Assembly: GCF_030818575.1 (NCBI RefSeq)
Contig: NZ_JAUTAL010000001.1
Coordinates: forward strand, 2,294,001 to 2,358,000
Direction: 5' to 3'
Length of the DNA stretch: 64,000 bases
From: Chryseobacterium camelliae
GTDB taxonomy: Bacteria > Bacteroidota > Bacteroidia > Flavobacteriales > Weeksellaceae
In this document: positions 35,164 through 43,591 of the stretch, in pieces
Numbering within the stretch: position 1 is the first letter of the stretch
Layout of the letters: each line of letters starts with the position of its first letter
The notes under the pieces: model-generated
What the model was told of the DNA's origin: nothing
Database searches by the model: none
The model's input: only the letters and a program-made list of their open reading frames with translations
Position numbers and translations under genes: made by a program

Positions 35164-35964
35164 ATGATGAATTCCGCAACAAAAACATTATACGCTTCCT
35201 TTTTCACCATTTTTTCCCTGGCTTTTATACAGGGGCAGTCTAAAGTACCGTTCGGAGTGGTAAAAGCTGAAGAAGGATACGCCATGGTACGGGTACCTAA
35301 AGACAATTACCGCAAGATTGTCGATAAGATCCGGATGCGTAAAGGTGATGTTTTCGTATATGTAAAACCCGCACCCGGGGAAACGGAGTGGATCTGGATC
35401 AAATATCCTGAAAAACAGGATGACGACAAGCCATTTGTCCGCTACGAAACCCTGGATAAGGAAGGAATGGTGAATAAAGACCGTATTGCCTTTATCGACC
35501 AGCTTCCCCAGTTTACCCCATCCAAATCCAAAAACGGAAGGTCGCTCATTTTTACGGATAACAGCAATCCTAAGATTCCAGCAGCCCAGAGGACGAAAGT
35601 GATTATTGATGTGTATCCTTCCAATGCCGGCTACCGAAAGCAGGAAAAAGATGCCAACGGAAACATCTTGACCATCGATAAAGTAAAGCCATGGGGTATC
35701 AGCAGCCAGCTTCCGGAAGGCATGACGGAAATCAAATCCATCCGCGTTCAGCAGCCCGGAAGAGGTTCTGTATTTGTGCGGGAAGCCATTAAAAATATGT
35801 TCCAGCCTACCATGGATTTCAATAATGTAGGTGTAACTTCCATTGATAATGACCATATCTTCCTTTATATGATCAACGGATCAGGCGAAAACCGCTATAC
35901 TACGCTGTGGACCATCAAAGAAGGAAGGGTGATCAGTCAGATCATCTATAAAAATCCTGAATAA
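35164..35964 (+). CDS. Secreted protein of unknown function
   Basis: 266 residues with a signal peptide cleaved near residue 24 (FIQGQS). The rest is soluble and rich in beta-strand-like and charged stretches (VRVPKDNYRKIVDKIRMRKGD, FVYVKPAPGETEWIWIKYPEKQDD) with no Cys. I do not recognise the family. It is followed, about 25 bases later, by the promoter of the cobalamin riboswitch. Confidence 0.7.
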   Translation: MMNSATKTLYASFFTIFSLAFIQGQSKVPFGVVKAEEGYAMVRVPKDNYRKIVDKIRMRKGDVFVYVKPAPGETEWIWIKYPEKQDDDKPFVRYETLDKEGMVNKDRIAFIDQLPQFTPSKSKNGRSLIFTDNSNPKIPAAQRTKVIIDVYPSNAGYRKQEKDANGNILTIDKVKPWGISSQLPEGMTEIKSIRVQQPGRGSVFVREAIKNMFQPTMDFNNVGVTSIDNDHIFLYMINGSGENRYTTLWTIKEGRVISQIIYKNPE

Positions 35965-35966
35965 CC

Positions 35967-35996
35967 TTTGCCTTTCACGTTTTATCCGTACTTTTG
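35967..35996 (+). promoter_or_regulatory. Promoter of the cobalamin riboswitch transcript
   Basis: TTTG at 35967-35970, an 18-base spacer, and TACTTTTG (35989-35996). The implied start near 36002 leaves the whole aptamer in the 5' leader. Confidence 0.65.
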
Positions 35997-36024
35997 CACT
36001 GAAAAGTTTTATCGCTTATTCATC

Positions 36025-36180
36025 ACAGGAACCGGTTCTGCTTAACGCAGATGAAAAGGGAATCGTGTGCAAATCACGAGCTGTCGCGCAACTGTAAGTA
36101 CTTAAAATCTTTATTGATGATCCACTGTGCAGAGGCATGGGAAGGGAATAAAGACGGTACAAGCCAGGAGACCTGCCTTT
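36025..36180 (+). ncRNA. Cobalamin (AdoCbl-type) riboswitch
   Basis: Conserved blocks occur in order: GGTTCTGC then AAAAGGGAATCGTGTGCAAATCACGAGCTG, CGCGCAACTGTAAGT, CCACTGT, TGGGAAGGG and the B12 box AGCCAGGAGACCTGCC (36162-36177). These are the hallmark segments of the cobalamin aptamer. It binds adenosylcobalamin-like ligands and normally shuts off B12 uptake or synthesis genes. The only gene downstream in this orientation is an acyl-CoA thioesterase. A 7-bp hairpin (GGAACAT / ATGTTCC) at 36237-36253 lies between them. Confidence 0.92.
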
Positions 36181-36305
36181 CCTTTATACGAAAAACTTCC
36201 GCGATCTGAAGTTGATTGATCTGATGAATGCTTACGGGAACATCCTATGTTCCTGCTGTCATTATTCTGCTCAACGGCTTCTTCGCTAAATATAATAATG
36301 CAATA

Positions 36306-36689
36306 ATGACAACAGAAGAAAGAATTGAAGCATCGGAAACCAGAATTTTCAAAGCCGTTTTCCCTAACACCACCAATCATTACGATACCCTTTTCGGAGG
36401 GACTGCGATGCAGCTGATGGATGAAGTAGCCTTTATCACCGCCACCCGTTTTGCTCGGAAAAGAGTCGTTACGGTAAGCAGCGACAAGATCGATTTTAAA
36501 AAACCGATTCCTGCCGGGACTATCGTTGAACTGATTGGTAAAGTAGCACATGTGGGGACAACCAGTATGAAGGTAAGCGTTGAAATCTACACGGAGCAGA
36601 TGTATTCCTATGAGCGTGAAAAGGCTATTGTTGGGGATTTCACCTTCGTATCCATTGATGAATTCAAGAAACCGACCCCTATTTTATAG
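36306..36689 (+). CDS. Acyl-CoA thioesterase (hotdog fold, YciA/ACOT type)
   Basis: 127 residues from the ATG at 36306. Hotdog motif NHYDTLFGGTAMQLMDEVAFITATRFARK with the catalytic Asp region, and VVTVSSDKIDFKKPIPAG. It hydrolyses acyl-CoA to free acid and CoA. The frame is open 26 codons further upstream to ATG 36228, encoding a hydrophobic stretch (YVPAVIILLNGFF) unlike the family, so the downstream start is preferred. It is the first gene after the cobalamin riboswitch, an unusual target. Confidence 0.85.
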   Translation: MTTEERIEASETRIFKAVFPNTTNHYDTLFGGTAMQLMDEVAFITATRFARKRVVTVSSDKIDFKKPIPAGTIVELIGKVAHVGTTSMKVSVEIYTEQMYSYEREKAIVGDFTFVSIDEFKKPTPIL

Positions 36690-36696
36690 GTACAAT

Positions 36697-36729
36697 TAAA
36701 TTCCGGCGGCCGATGGCCGCCGGAATTTA
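36697..36729. terminator. GC-rich convergent hairpin between thioesterase and HD genes
   Basis: Perfect 15-bp stem (AAATTCCGGCGGCC core) with GAT loop, eight bases after the thioesterase stop and four bases from the HD stop. Same design as 11070-11114: AT base, very GC-rich tip, three-base loop. Confidence 0.78.
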
Positions 36730-36733
36730 TGTC

Positions 36734-37330
36734 TTACAGTTCTCTAATAATCTTTTGATTATCCAGACACTTCGTCAGCAGCATTTCAAATGCCTCACCC
36801 ATTTCATCGGAAGCTCTTCCGATGGCATTTTCAAGCATATTCCTCACCTGCTTTTCTGTAACACCGGCTTCGGTCCAGCTTTTCCCTGAAGTATGGGAAT
36901 TCAGGATGAACGGCATAATTCTGTCTATAGCACAGGCAAAGATGGCATCCGGAGTCTGCTCTTCCTCAAACTCCAGCCAGAGGTTGAAAAATTCTGACCG
37001 GATAGGCTCATCCAGGATCCCGAAAATATTCTTGGCCGACTGTTTTTCGCGTTCAAACTTCCCTACCATTGCCTTTTCATCAAACAAAAATGTATCTCCG
37101 GCTTCAATTTCTACCAGATCATGGATGGAAAGCATCCTGATCACTCTCAGAAGGTCAATATCAGCCCTGCATTTCGCATACGGATAAAGGATCTGCGCCA
37201 GAATAATGATCTGCCATGAATGTTCTGCTGTATTTTCCCGGCGGGAATCATCAGCATTATAATTTCTTCTCTGTACATTTTTCAAAGCATCTACGGCTAA
37301 GATAAAATCAATTTCCTTTTGTATTTTCAT
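36734..37330 (-). CDS. HD domain-containing protein (YfbR-like 5'-nucleotidase family)
   Basis: 198 residues from the ATG at 37330 (the frame extends six codons further). HD-fold marks: NTAEHSWQIIILA (His) and SIHDLVEIEAGD (His-Asp pair) with a later Asp (CAIDRIMPFI). The sequence is close to the YfbR/HDDC2 dNMP phosphohydrolases. A minus-strand TATTTTTG lies four bases upstream of the ATG, which supports this start and a leaderless transcript. Confidence 0.87.
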   Translation of the reverse strand: MKIQKEIDFILAVDALKNVQRRNYNADDSRRENTAEHSWQIIILAQILYPYAKCRADIDLLRVIRMLSIHDLVEIEAGDTFLFDEKAMVGKFEREKQSAKNIFGILDEPIRSEFFNLWLEFEEEQTPDAIFACAIDRIMPFILNSHTSGKSWTEAGVTEKQVRNMLENAIGRASDEMGEAFEMLLTKCLDNQKIIREL

Positions 37331-37334
37331 TCTG

Positions 37335-37342
37335 CAAAAATA
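37335..37342 (-). promoter_or_regulatory. HD gene -7 box with leaderless spacing
   Basis: Minus strand TATTTTTG, four bases (CAGA), ATG at 37330. Confidence 0.6.
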
Positions 37343-37396
37343 ATTCATTTGAGGGTATCACATATATTCTTTACCTTTAGGTAACAAATATTCTAT

Positions 37397-38738
37397 ATGC
37401 CGGCACCCTTCCGTTACCCTACAGAAATTACAGGATTCAATAAATTATACTCGCTGTTGAAAGGGGTTAACCATCCGCTGGAAGTTATCAGCAGGAACCA
37501 TCGCATTGCCGGTGACCATTATTTTATCAATGCTTCTTTTGCCGATAAAAAGTTTATTTTTAGCCAGGACCAGGAGTTTGTGGAATACATCCTTAAGCAA
37601 AACCAAAGGAATTATTATAAATCTGAAATCCAGTCGGTAACCCTTAGAAAATACCTGGGTAAAGGGCTGCTCACCAACAACGGGAAAGACTGGCTTCAAC
37701 AGCGGAGGCTCATACAGCCGGGCTTCAGCAAGGCTAAGATCAGCAACCTGGTTTCTATTATGGACGAAGAAATTGATCGGTCCATGCTGTTATTTAAAGC
37801 GCATGAAGAAACTGATCTGTACCATTTTTTCCATCAGCTGGCATTTGATATTGTAGCCAAAACCCTGTTCAGTTCCGATATCGATCAGGCTAAAGTCCGT
37901 GAACTGGGTATGATCATTACTGAAATCCAGGAGGTTTTCACCAGGGAAGTCCGCTTACCTTTTTATACAAAAGCAATGGATATGCTTTGGGATTACCCGG
38001 AAAAACATCTGGAAAAGTGAGCGCGCCAGAAAGATCATTCAGGAAATTCTTGATAAAAGGCGCATATCCGGTGAAGAGAAAAACGATTTGCTCGATATGA
38101 TGATCCATGCCAGATATGAGGACACGCAGCTTCCAATGACCGATGAGCAGCTTGTAGACGAAATGCTCATCCTTTTTATCGCCGGGCACGAAACCACAGC
38201 CAATGCTTTAAGCTTTATCTTTTTTGAAATCAGCAGGCATCCGGAAGCGGAACAAACTTTAAGGAATGAAATTTCCACATTGGGTGAAGCGGCATTCACT
38301 CCGGACTCGCTCATGAAAAAATCCTATACCCTCAATATCATTAAAGAAGCGATGCGGCTGCATCCGCCGGCATGGGGCATTGACCGTGAAGCACTTGAGG
38401 ACGACCATTTCAAAGACTATTCGTGGGGAAAAGGCACCCAGATTATTCTGTACATCGGCGGCCTGCACCGTAACCCTAAATACTGGACTGATCCGGAAGC
38501 GTTTATTCCTGAACGTTTCGATGATGAGAATGCCAGGAATTTTGCCTATTACCCTTTCGGAGCTGGACCACGGCTGTGCATCGGCGAACATTTCGCCATG
38601 ATGGAAATGGTTTTGATTGTCCGTAAATTTTATCAGCTGTACAGCTTTAAATCTTCTCATGACCAGGTTGAAAAAAAGGCTTTGGTCACCTTAAGACCCA
38701 TAAAAGTATCCGGAAAAATTGTAAAAAATCCAATCTAA
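37397..38738 (+). pseudogene. Cytochrome P450, interrupted by a +1 frameshift
   Basis: Bacterial class P450, about 446 residues once one A is removed from the A-runs near 38001-38016. The first frame ends at 38020 (stop in ...GAA AAG TGA); the second frame reads on as SERARKIIQEIL then LLDMMIH. Marks: I-helix FIAGHETTANAL, K-helix EAMRLHPP (ExxR), and the heme loop FGAGPRLCIGEH with the cysteine ligand. Substrate unknown; no redox partner gene is close. Probably a consensus error of the same kind as in ahcY, but a true inactivation cannot be excluded. Confidence 0.9.
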
Positions 38739-38793
38739 ATAATTCATTTCGGAGTCTTCCTAAAATTCATAAAAATTTATATCATTGATTATC

Positions 38794-38823
38794 AAATAAT
38801 TAATAAAAAATAAATTATTTTTT
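38794..38823 (+). terminator. Weak AT-rich terminator after P450
   Basis: AAATAATT / AATTATTT hairpin with a T-run, 56 bases after the stop. Low GC makes it uncertain. Confidence 0.45.
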
Positions 38824-38859
38824 CACTACTTTGTATTGCATAATACCATTTTAATTATA

Positions 38860-38867
38860 TATCTTTG
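38860..38867 (+). promoter_or_regulatory. padR-pspC promoter -7 box
   Basis: TATCTTTG at 38860-38867, about 74 bases before the padR ATG, leaving a leader of roughly 70 bases that contains GGTTC...GAACC at its centre. Confidence 0.5.
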
Positions 38868-38941
38868 TAATGTAAAATCAGAGAAGGTTCAACTAGCTAG
38901 GAACCGGAGCCTGAAATATAACTCATTAAAACTTATTAAAA

Positions 38942-39271
38942 ATGAATACCGAAAATACCAAAGCGCAAATGCGGAAAGGGATTCTGGAATTCTGTATTTT
39001 GAGTCTCATCAATCACCGGGAAATGTATGTGTCTGATCTTATTGATGAACTGAAAAAAGGAAAACTGGACGTGGTGGAAGGAACCCTCTACCCTCTTCTG
39101 ACCAGACTGAAAAACGGGGAATTCCTCTCTTACCGCTGGGAAGAATCTACCGGCGGACCACCCAGAAAATATTATCAGATTACAGAAAAAGGAAAACTGT
39201 TTTTAGACGAACTCCAGAATACCTGGAATGATCTGACCAACTCAGTTAACCAAATCACTCAAAACCATTAA
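38942..39271 (+). CDS. PadR family transcriptional regulator
   Basis: 109 residues: winged-helix PadR domain (MRKGILEFCILSLINHREMYVSDLIDELKK, VVEGTLYPLLTRLKNGEFLSYRW, PRKYYQITEKGKLFLDEL). It probably represses its own operon with pspC, the gene 10 bases downstream, as in similar padR-pspC pairs. Ligand unknown. Confidence 0.93.
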   Translation: MNTENTKAQMRKGILEFCILSLINHREMYVSDLIDELKKGKLDVVEGTLYPLLTRLKNGEFLSYRWEESTGGPPRKYYQITEKGKLFLDELQNTWNDLTNSVNQITQNH

Positions 39272-39281
39272 AAAAAAAGCT

Positions 39282-41006
39282 ATGAACAAGACACTCTCAA
39301 TAGGACTCGCAGGTTTTTCTTTTACTATAGAAGAGCATGCTTATATAAAACTCAGCGATTATCTCAATGCTCTCCGAAGCTCCCTGGATGCTGCAGAAGC
39401 AGACGAGGTAATGCACGACATCGAAATCAGGATGGTGGAAATCTTCAGGGATTCCATGTCCAAACGCGAAGTCATCAATGATACAGACGTAGAAAGGGTA
39501 ATTGCCCAGATCGGGACCCCTGAAAAGATCGAGGAACAGGAAGAGGCTTATTACTCTGAAAAAAATACCAGCAAAACCTATACAGCAGGAACCGAAGCCA
39601 CTTATAGACGCCAGTTGTTCCGGGATCCGGAGAGACAGAAAATCGCCGGGGTATGTGCCGGGCTTGCGCACTATGTAGGAATGGATATTACCGCAATGAG
39701 AGCGATCTGGTTGGGAATTTTCATCCTCGGAATCTTTACAGCAGCTGTTTCTTCTACCCTGGTGTTCTTACTATACGTGATCCTTTGGGCAGTCCTTCCA
39801 AAAGCAGAAACCGCTGCTGATTTCCTGAAAATGAAGGGAAAGCCTATGAACTTCGACAATCTTAAGAATGAGTCCAACAAGCTGGTACAATTTGCCAACG
39901 AGTCTACCCAGAGGGTCGGAGAGATCTATATTGAAAACAAACCCTACATCAACAATGCCGGCAACGGAATCTGGAATGTACTGAAATACATTATCGGCGG
40001 AATCTTTGTTATTTTGGCTGTAGGCAGCATTGTAGGTACTTTTGTACTGTTCGGGCTGTTCGGGATCAATTCCAATTTCCCGGGCGCTAATGAGATTCGG
40101 TTTTTTATGGATGATGATGGTATGGATAAAGTTCTTGTAGCGATCATGATCATCGGTTGCCTGATCCCGGCTATTATCTTCAGCCTGCTGAGCATTAAAA
40201 TTTTCTCTCCAAAGACAAAACTGAAAAATATAGGCTGGGTACTGGGAGCACTTTTCCTTGCTCTGATTACCCTGGGAAGCTATTTCGGCGTCAGTATGGC
40301 CAAAAGAGAGATGATCTTCAAAGGACATAAGGAAGATACCGAAGAGATTGCCATTAATACAAAGTCAGATACATTATATGTAGATGTTAAGCAGGTAACC
40401 ATTCCACAGAACTTCACAGCGTACGACGATGATCTCTATTCCGATAAAGCCTCGGTATACCATAAAGACTGGATCCACCTTGATGTGACAAGAAAAGCCG
40501 ACGTGAAGACGCCTTATCTGATCATCAAAAAAGAAGCTAAAGGATACAATCTCCCACTGAATGTAAGTGTTCCTGTTGATATCATAAACAACAGAATTGT
40601 CCTTCCGAACTACATCAAATATCCGTACGAACACAGATTCAGAGATTACAATGTTGACTATGAACTTGTACTTCCTTTAAAAACGGTTGTGATTCCTGCA
40701 AAAAATGACGGCATCAGCTTCGACGGAGATCTCAATGCAGACGGAATCAATGATCATGACCAGGACACAGACGAGGATGGCAACATCAAGATTGAAAAAG
40801 ATAAAATTACGGTGAACGGATCTACCATCGAATACAATTCAGATGATAAGGACAGCATCATTATCAACGGTAAAAAAGTACCTGAATCCGAAGCCAATAA
40901 AGTAATGGATTCCATTAAAACCAATATCAAGAAAAGTTTTAAAAACGGAAATGTAGATATCAAATTAAATGAGGGAAAAAATGAAATCTCCATAAAAACC
41001 AAATAA
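39282..41006 (+). CDS. PspC domain-containing membrane protein
   Basis: 574 residues. An N-terminal regulator-like segment (about 1-95), then the PspC domain (about 105-170, RDPERQKIAGVCAGLAHYVGMD then a long helix), further membrane helices (about 220-330), and a soluble C-terminal part of ~220 residues with Asp/Asn-rich linkers (DADGINDHDQDTDEDG). PspC is an envelope-stress protein in E. coli; here the large C-terminal extension is presumably periplasmic. Ten bases after padR, so co-transcribed. Confidence 0.88.
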   Translation: MNKTLSIGLAGFSFTIEEHAYIKLSDYLNALRSSLDAAEADEVMHDIEIRMVEIFRDSMSKREVINDTDVERVIAQIGTPEKIEEQEEAYYSEKNTSKTYTAGTEATYRRQLFRDPERQKIAGVCAGLAHYVGMDITAMRAIWLGIFILGIFTAAVSSTLVFLLYVILWAVLPKAETAADFLKMKGKPMNFDNLKNESNKLVQFANESTQRVGEIYIENKPYINNAGNGIWNVLKYIIGGIFVILAVGSIVGTFVLFGLFGINSNFPGANEIRFFMDDDGMDKVLVAIMIIGCLIPAIIFSLLSIKIFSPKTKLKNIGWVLGALFLALITLGSYFGVSMAKREMIFKGHKEDTEEIAINTKSDTLYVDVKQVTIPQNFTAYDDDLYSDKASVYHKDWIHLDVTRKADVKTPYLIIKKEAKGYNLPLNVSVPVDIINNRIVLPNYIKYPYEHRFRDYNVDYELVLPLKTVVIPAKNDGISFDGDLNADGINDHDQDTDEDGNIKIEKDKITVNGSTIEYNSDDKDSIIINGKKVPESEANKVMDSIKTNIKKSFKNGNVDIKLNEGKNEISIKTK

Positions 41007-41026
41007 TAACCGGCAGAGAGTGGTTT

Positions 41027-41069
41027 GAAGGTGTGAATGGATAGCAACCGTTTGAAATTCACACCCTTC
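41027..41069 (+). terminator. Hairpin after pspC
   Basis: GAAGGTGTGAAT / ATTCACACCCTTC, 11 to 12 pairs with one bulged C and an 18-base loop; only short T tracts follow. Confidence 0.5.
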
Positions 41070-41105
41070 TTCTCTCAGAAAAATAAAAAAACTGCCGTTT
41101 TCCTA

Positions 41106-41135
41106 TTGATATTTCACCAAATAGTTTTACCTTCG
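41106..41135 (+). promoter_or_regulatory. Candidate promoter for the 20-codon ORF
   Basis: TTG (41106-41108), 19-base spacer, TACCTTCG (41128-41135; one mismatch to TAnnTTTG). It implies a 34-base A-rich leader before the ATG at 41174. Confidence 0.45.
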
Positions 41136-41173
41136 TACAAATTAATAATCCAAACAAAAAAAACATCATCACA

Positions 41174-41236
41174 ATGGTACAGGTCGCATTAGAAATCGTT
41201 ATAAAAATCGTTGATTTCATCACCGGTTTGTTTTAA
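41174..41236 (+). CDS. Possible 20-residue amphipathic peptide
   Basis: ORF MVQVALEIVIKIVDFITGLF. It has its own candidate promoter, an A-rich leader and a strong hairpin terminator 25 bases after the stop. Polar residues Q3, E7, K11, D14 and T17/G18 fall on one face of a helix and the rest are hydrophobic, a pattern like phenol-soluble modulins or type I toxin peptides. Not a recognised family, and no ORF caller of normal length limits would report it. Translation is unproven. Confidence 0.45.
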   Translation: MVQVALEIVIKIVDFITGLF

Positions 41237-41251
41237 GAAATAATATTTCAA

Positions 41252-41259
41252 TATATTTG
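41252..41259 (+). promoter_or_regulatory. Candidate -7 box for the acyltransferase gene
   Basis: TATATTTG at 41252-41259. The implied start near 41264 falls inside the hairpin at 41261-41287, so that hairpin may be the 5' end of the acyltransferase mRNA. Confidence 0.45.
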
Positions 41260-41260
41260 T

Positions 41261-41292
41261 AAAGTATAACCACTTTGGTTATACTTTTTTGC
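41261..41292 (+). terminator. Hairpin with T-run downstream of the 20-codon ORF
   Basis: AAAGTATAACCA / TGGTTATACTTT, 12-bp perfect stem, loop CTT, then TTT (six T in all). Terminator of the small gene, or a 5' stem of the next transcript. Confidence 0.65.
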
Positions 41293-41307
41293 TTTAATGT
41301 AAGATCT

Positions 41308-41886
41308 ATGAAAACACTGATCGGCAAACTGATGCTGAAGCTTATGGGCTGGAAAGTCGTTCTGCAGGGCGATGTGAATGTACTCAACCGGTGCATCCTT
41401 GTTGTTGCACCCCATACACATAATATGGAATACATTCTCGGCAATCTTGCCTACTGGTCCCTGAAAAAGCCGCTTAAAATCATCATTAAAGACGCCCATA
41501 CCAAAGCATGGTACGGAAGTGCGGTAAGGGGGTTAGGCGGAATAGGCATTGACAGGACCCAGAAAAATGACCTGGTCAACTTTGTAGCCAAACAGTTTGA
41601 AAAAGATGACTTCAGTCTCGTGATTACCCCGGAAGGAACACGAAGCTGGGTCCCGAAATGGCGAAAAGGATTCTATCATATGGCACTGGCTGCTAAAGTT
41701 CCCATTGTTCTGGCCGCCGGAGACTTTAAGCGGAAAACGGTTTATCTGGGGTATACTATTCCATATGAACGTATTATTTCAGTTCCGTACGAGGAAATTA
41801 TGGCAGAAATACAGGATTACTATATTAAGAATGATATTGTTCCGAAAGTTCCGGCCAACTGGAACCCGAATATTATGGGGAATTAG
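41308..41886 (+). CDS. Lysophospholipid (1-acylglycerol-3-phosphate type) acyltransferase family protein
   Basis: 192 residues from the ATG at 41308. PlsC-like motifs: VVAPHTHNMEYIL (the HX4D box as HTHNME), GGIGIDRTQ and VITPEGTRSWVPKW (block III), then VPIVLAAGDFKRKTVYLG. Family members acylate lysophospholipids or lipid A precursors at the inner membrane; the substrate is unknown. A hairpin precedes the gene. Confidence 0.85.
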   Translation: MKTLIGKLMLKLMGWKVVLQGDVNVLNRCILVVAPHTHNMEYILGNLAYWSLKKPLKIIIKDAHTKAWYGSAVRGLGGIGIDRTQKNDLVNFVAKQFEKDDFSLVITPEGTRSWVPKWRKGFYHMALAAKVPIVLAAGDFKRKTVYLGYTIPYERIISVPYEEIMAEIQDYYIKNDIVPKVPANWNPNIMGN

Positions 41887-41935
41887 ATGTTAGATATCAG
41901 ATTTTGAATTTTGGATTATGAATTATAGCTCATTA
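41887..41935. repeat. Dispersed intergenic repeat, second copy
   Basis: GATGTTAGATATCAGATTTTGAATTTTGG followed by ATTATGAATTATAGC. It resembles 27653-27715. The following 42-base ACTCATCACTTACACAACTCATAAC stretch is the other repeat style often seen in this genus. Confidence 0.45.
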
Positions 41936-42024
41936 AAGTTGTAATATAATTCTAACAATTACTCAGTGCTTATTACTCATCACTTACACAACTCATAACG
42001 CTCAAACGACTTAAATACAAAACC

Positions 42025-42450
42025 ATGCAGGGTACCAAGGAAGAAATACTGGCATACATCAACGATTGGGGTGACGAAACATTCCCAAAAGCACTTGATA
42101 TTAAGTTTACGGATATTGATCTTGAAAATGAAACCTTAACGGCAACCATGCCTGTTTTACCAAGAATCCATCAGCCTTTCGGGATCATGCACGGCGGAGC
42201 AAGCTGCGTACTCGCCGAAACCCTCGGATCAAGCCTGTCCAATATCTTTATCGATGGGGATAAATATTATGGTGTAGGAACCAATATCAACACCAATCAT
42301 TTGAGAAGTAAAAAAGATGGAATAGTCACCGGTTTTGTGCGGTTCATCAGGAAAGGTAAATCCATGCATGTTTCAGAGATTGAGATCCGAGATGAGAAAG
42401 GACAGCTGATCAGCCATACTACGATGACGAATGCAATTATCCATAAATAA
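42025..42450 (+). CDS. Hotdog-fold thioesterase (PaaI/MenI-like)
   Basis: 141 residues. Motif GIMHGGASCVLAETLGSSLSN matches the active site of 4-hydroxybenzoyl-CoA/DHNA-CoA thioesterases of the YdiI type (His and Glu). The gene directly downstream encodes isochorismate synthase, so it may be the DHNA-CoA hydrolase of menaquinone synthesis. That functional link is inference; other acyl-CoA substrates are possible. Confidence 0.87.
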   Translation: MQGTKEEILAYINDWGDETFPKALDIKFTDIDLENETLTATMPVLPRIHQPFGIMHGGASCVLAETLGSSLSNIFIDGDKYYGVGTNINTNHLRSKKDGIVTGFVRFIRKGKSMHVSEIEIRDEKGQLISHTTMTNAIIHK

Positions 42451-42464
42451 ATCCTTCTTGTTTC

Positions 42465-43433
42465 GTGGTCTATTTCAAATTTCCATTCGATGAAAAACTG
42501 TACTCTGCTGACGAAAGTTTCGAGAAAAAAAATATCAGTTTTAATACTTTTGACGGTTTAAGCCAAATTGATTTTACCGGCAGTATTGTTGAAATAAGTA
42601 CCGGAGAGTTTGCTGATACAGTTATTTCAAGCAAATTCTTACCCGAAGATAAAAGTGGATACATTTCCGAAACCAAACCTGAATATCTTAACCAGCTGGA
42701 ACAAGTAATTGAAGTTATCAAAGAAAACCATCTTCCAAAACTGGTGTATTCCAGAAGGAAAATTTTTGCGGATTTCAGGGAAATCGATCTGAAAAAAAGC
42801 TTTGAAAACCTTTGTAAATCATATCCCAATGCTTTCCGGTATATTTTTATTCACGGTGAACATTCATGGATGGGTGCATTCTCTGAAGTTCTTGGAAAGT
42901 TCAATCAATCTACCCACGAATTTGAAACCATGAGCCTGGCGGGGACCCTTCCGGTTTCAGAGCAGTGGACTGAAAAGGAAATTGAAGAACAAAAGCCGGT
43001 TTCGGATTATATCAAAGCGATTCTAGACCATTATTCCAGCGAAGTCATAACTTCAGACACCTACGATCATATTTCAGGCAATATCAAACATCTGAGAACC
43101 GATTTTAGAGCTAAAATCAGGCCTCAAGATCTGGACCTGCTGATTGCAGACCTCCATCCTACCCCTGCGGTATGCGGAATTCCGAAAGCCTTCTGTAAAG
43201 AGCAGATTGAGCGTATTGAAAAATATCCCCGCGAATTGTATTCCGGCTATATCAGGATTGAAAACGATGAGACCGTACAATATTACGTTAACCTGCGTTG
43301 TGCAAAACTATTCAAAGATTCGGTTCATATGTTTGTAGGAGGCGGTATAACCAGCCAGAGTTCCCCTGAAAAAGAATGGAGGGAAACAGAGCTTAAATCT
43401 GAAGCGATTTTAAAAAATCTGGTGCTTGTATAA
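42465..43433 (+). CDS. menF: Isochorismate synthase
   Basis: 322 residues from a GTG at 42465. Chorismate-binding fold with SRRKIFADF, IHGEHSWMGAFSEVL, FETMSLAGTLP, ADLHPTPAVCGIPK and the C-terminal FVGGGITSQSSPEKEWRE, all conserved in MenF/EntC/DhbC. It isomerises chorismate to isochorismate, the first dedicated step of menaquinone synthesis (or of a siderophore, which has no other genes here). Shorter than E. coli MenF but normal for flavobacteria. It follows the hotdog gene by 14 bases. Confidence 0.9.
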   Translation: MVYFKFPFDEKLYSADESFEKKNISFNTFDGLSQIDFTGSIVEISTGEFADTVISSKFLPEDKSGYISETKPEYLNQLEQVIEVIKENHLPKLVYSRRKIFADFREIDLKKSFENLCKSYPNAFRYIFIHGEHSWMGAFSEVLGKFNQSTHEFETMSLAGTLPVSEQWTEKEIEEQKPVSDYIKAILDHYSSEVITSDTYDHISGNIKHLRTDFRAKIRPQDLDLLIADLHPTPAVCGIPKAFCKEQIERIEKYPRELYSGYIRIENDETVQYYVNLRCAKLFKDSVHMFVGGGITSQSSPEKEWRETELKSEAILKNLVLV

Positions 43434-43540
43434 ATAGGCTATTTACACCCATAGTGTATGAAAGGTTTAACAAATAAATCAGGCTAAAATGTCTGTTTTT
43501 TTTATGTTAATACAGAATAGCGGCGGTGGATCATGGTCAT

Positions 43541-43570
43541 AAAAAAAACCTCCTTCAGGCTGAAAGAGGT
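43541..43570 (-). terminator. Terminator of the MarC operon
   Basis: Minus strand CCTCTTTCA-GCC-TGAAGGAGG followed by eight T, 22 bases after the stop of the 64-residue membrane protein. Confidence 0.85.
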
Positions 43571-43591
43571 CAATATATAAAAATATTCCGA

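Noticed and set aside
36228..36305. N-terminal extension of the thioesterase
   Set aside because: In frame but hydrophobic and unlike the family; ATG 36306 matches the usual start.
38011..38022. Programmed +1 frameshift at AAG-TGA in the P450 gene
   Set aside because: The site superficially resembles a release-factor-type shift, but P450 genes have no such control and the A-run gives a simpler reading.
38881..38906. GGTTC...GAACC near padR as a tRNA T-arm
   Set aside because: No cloverleaf can be built around it and no conserved tRNA positions are seen.
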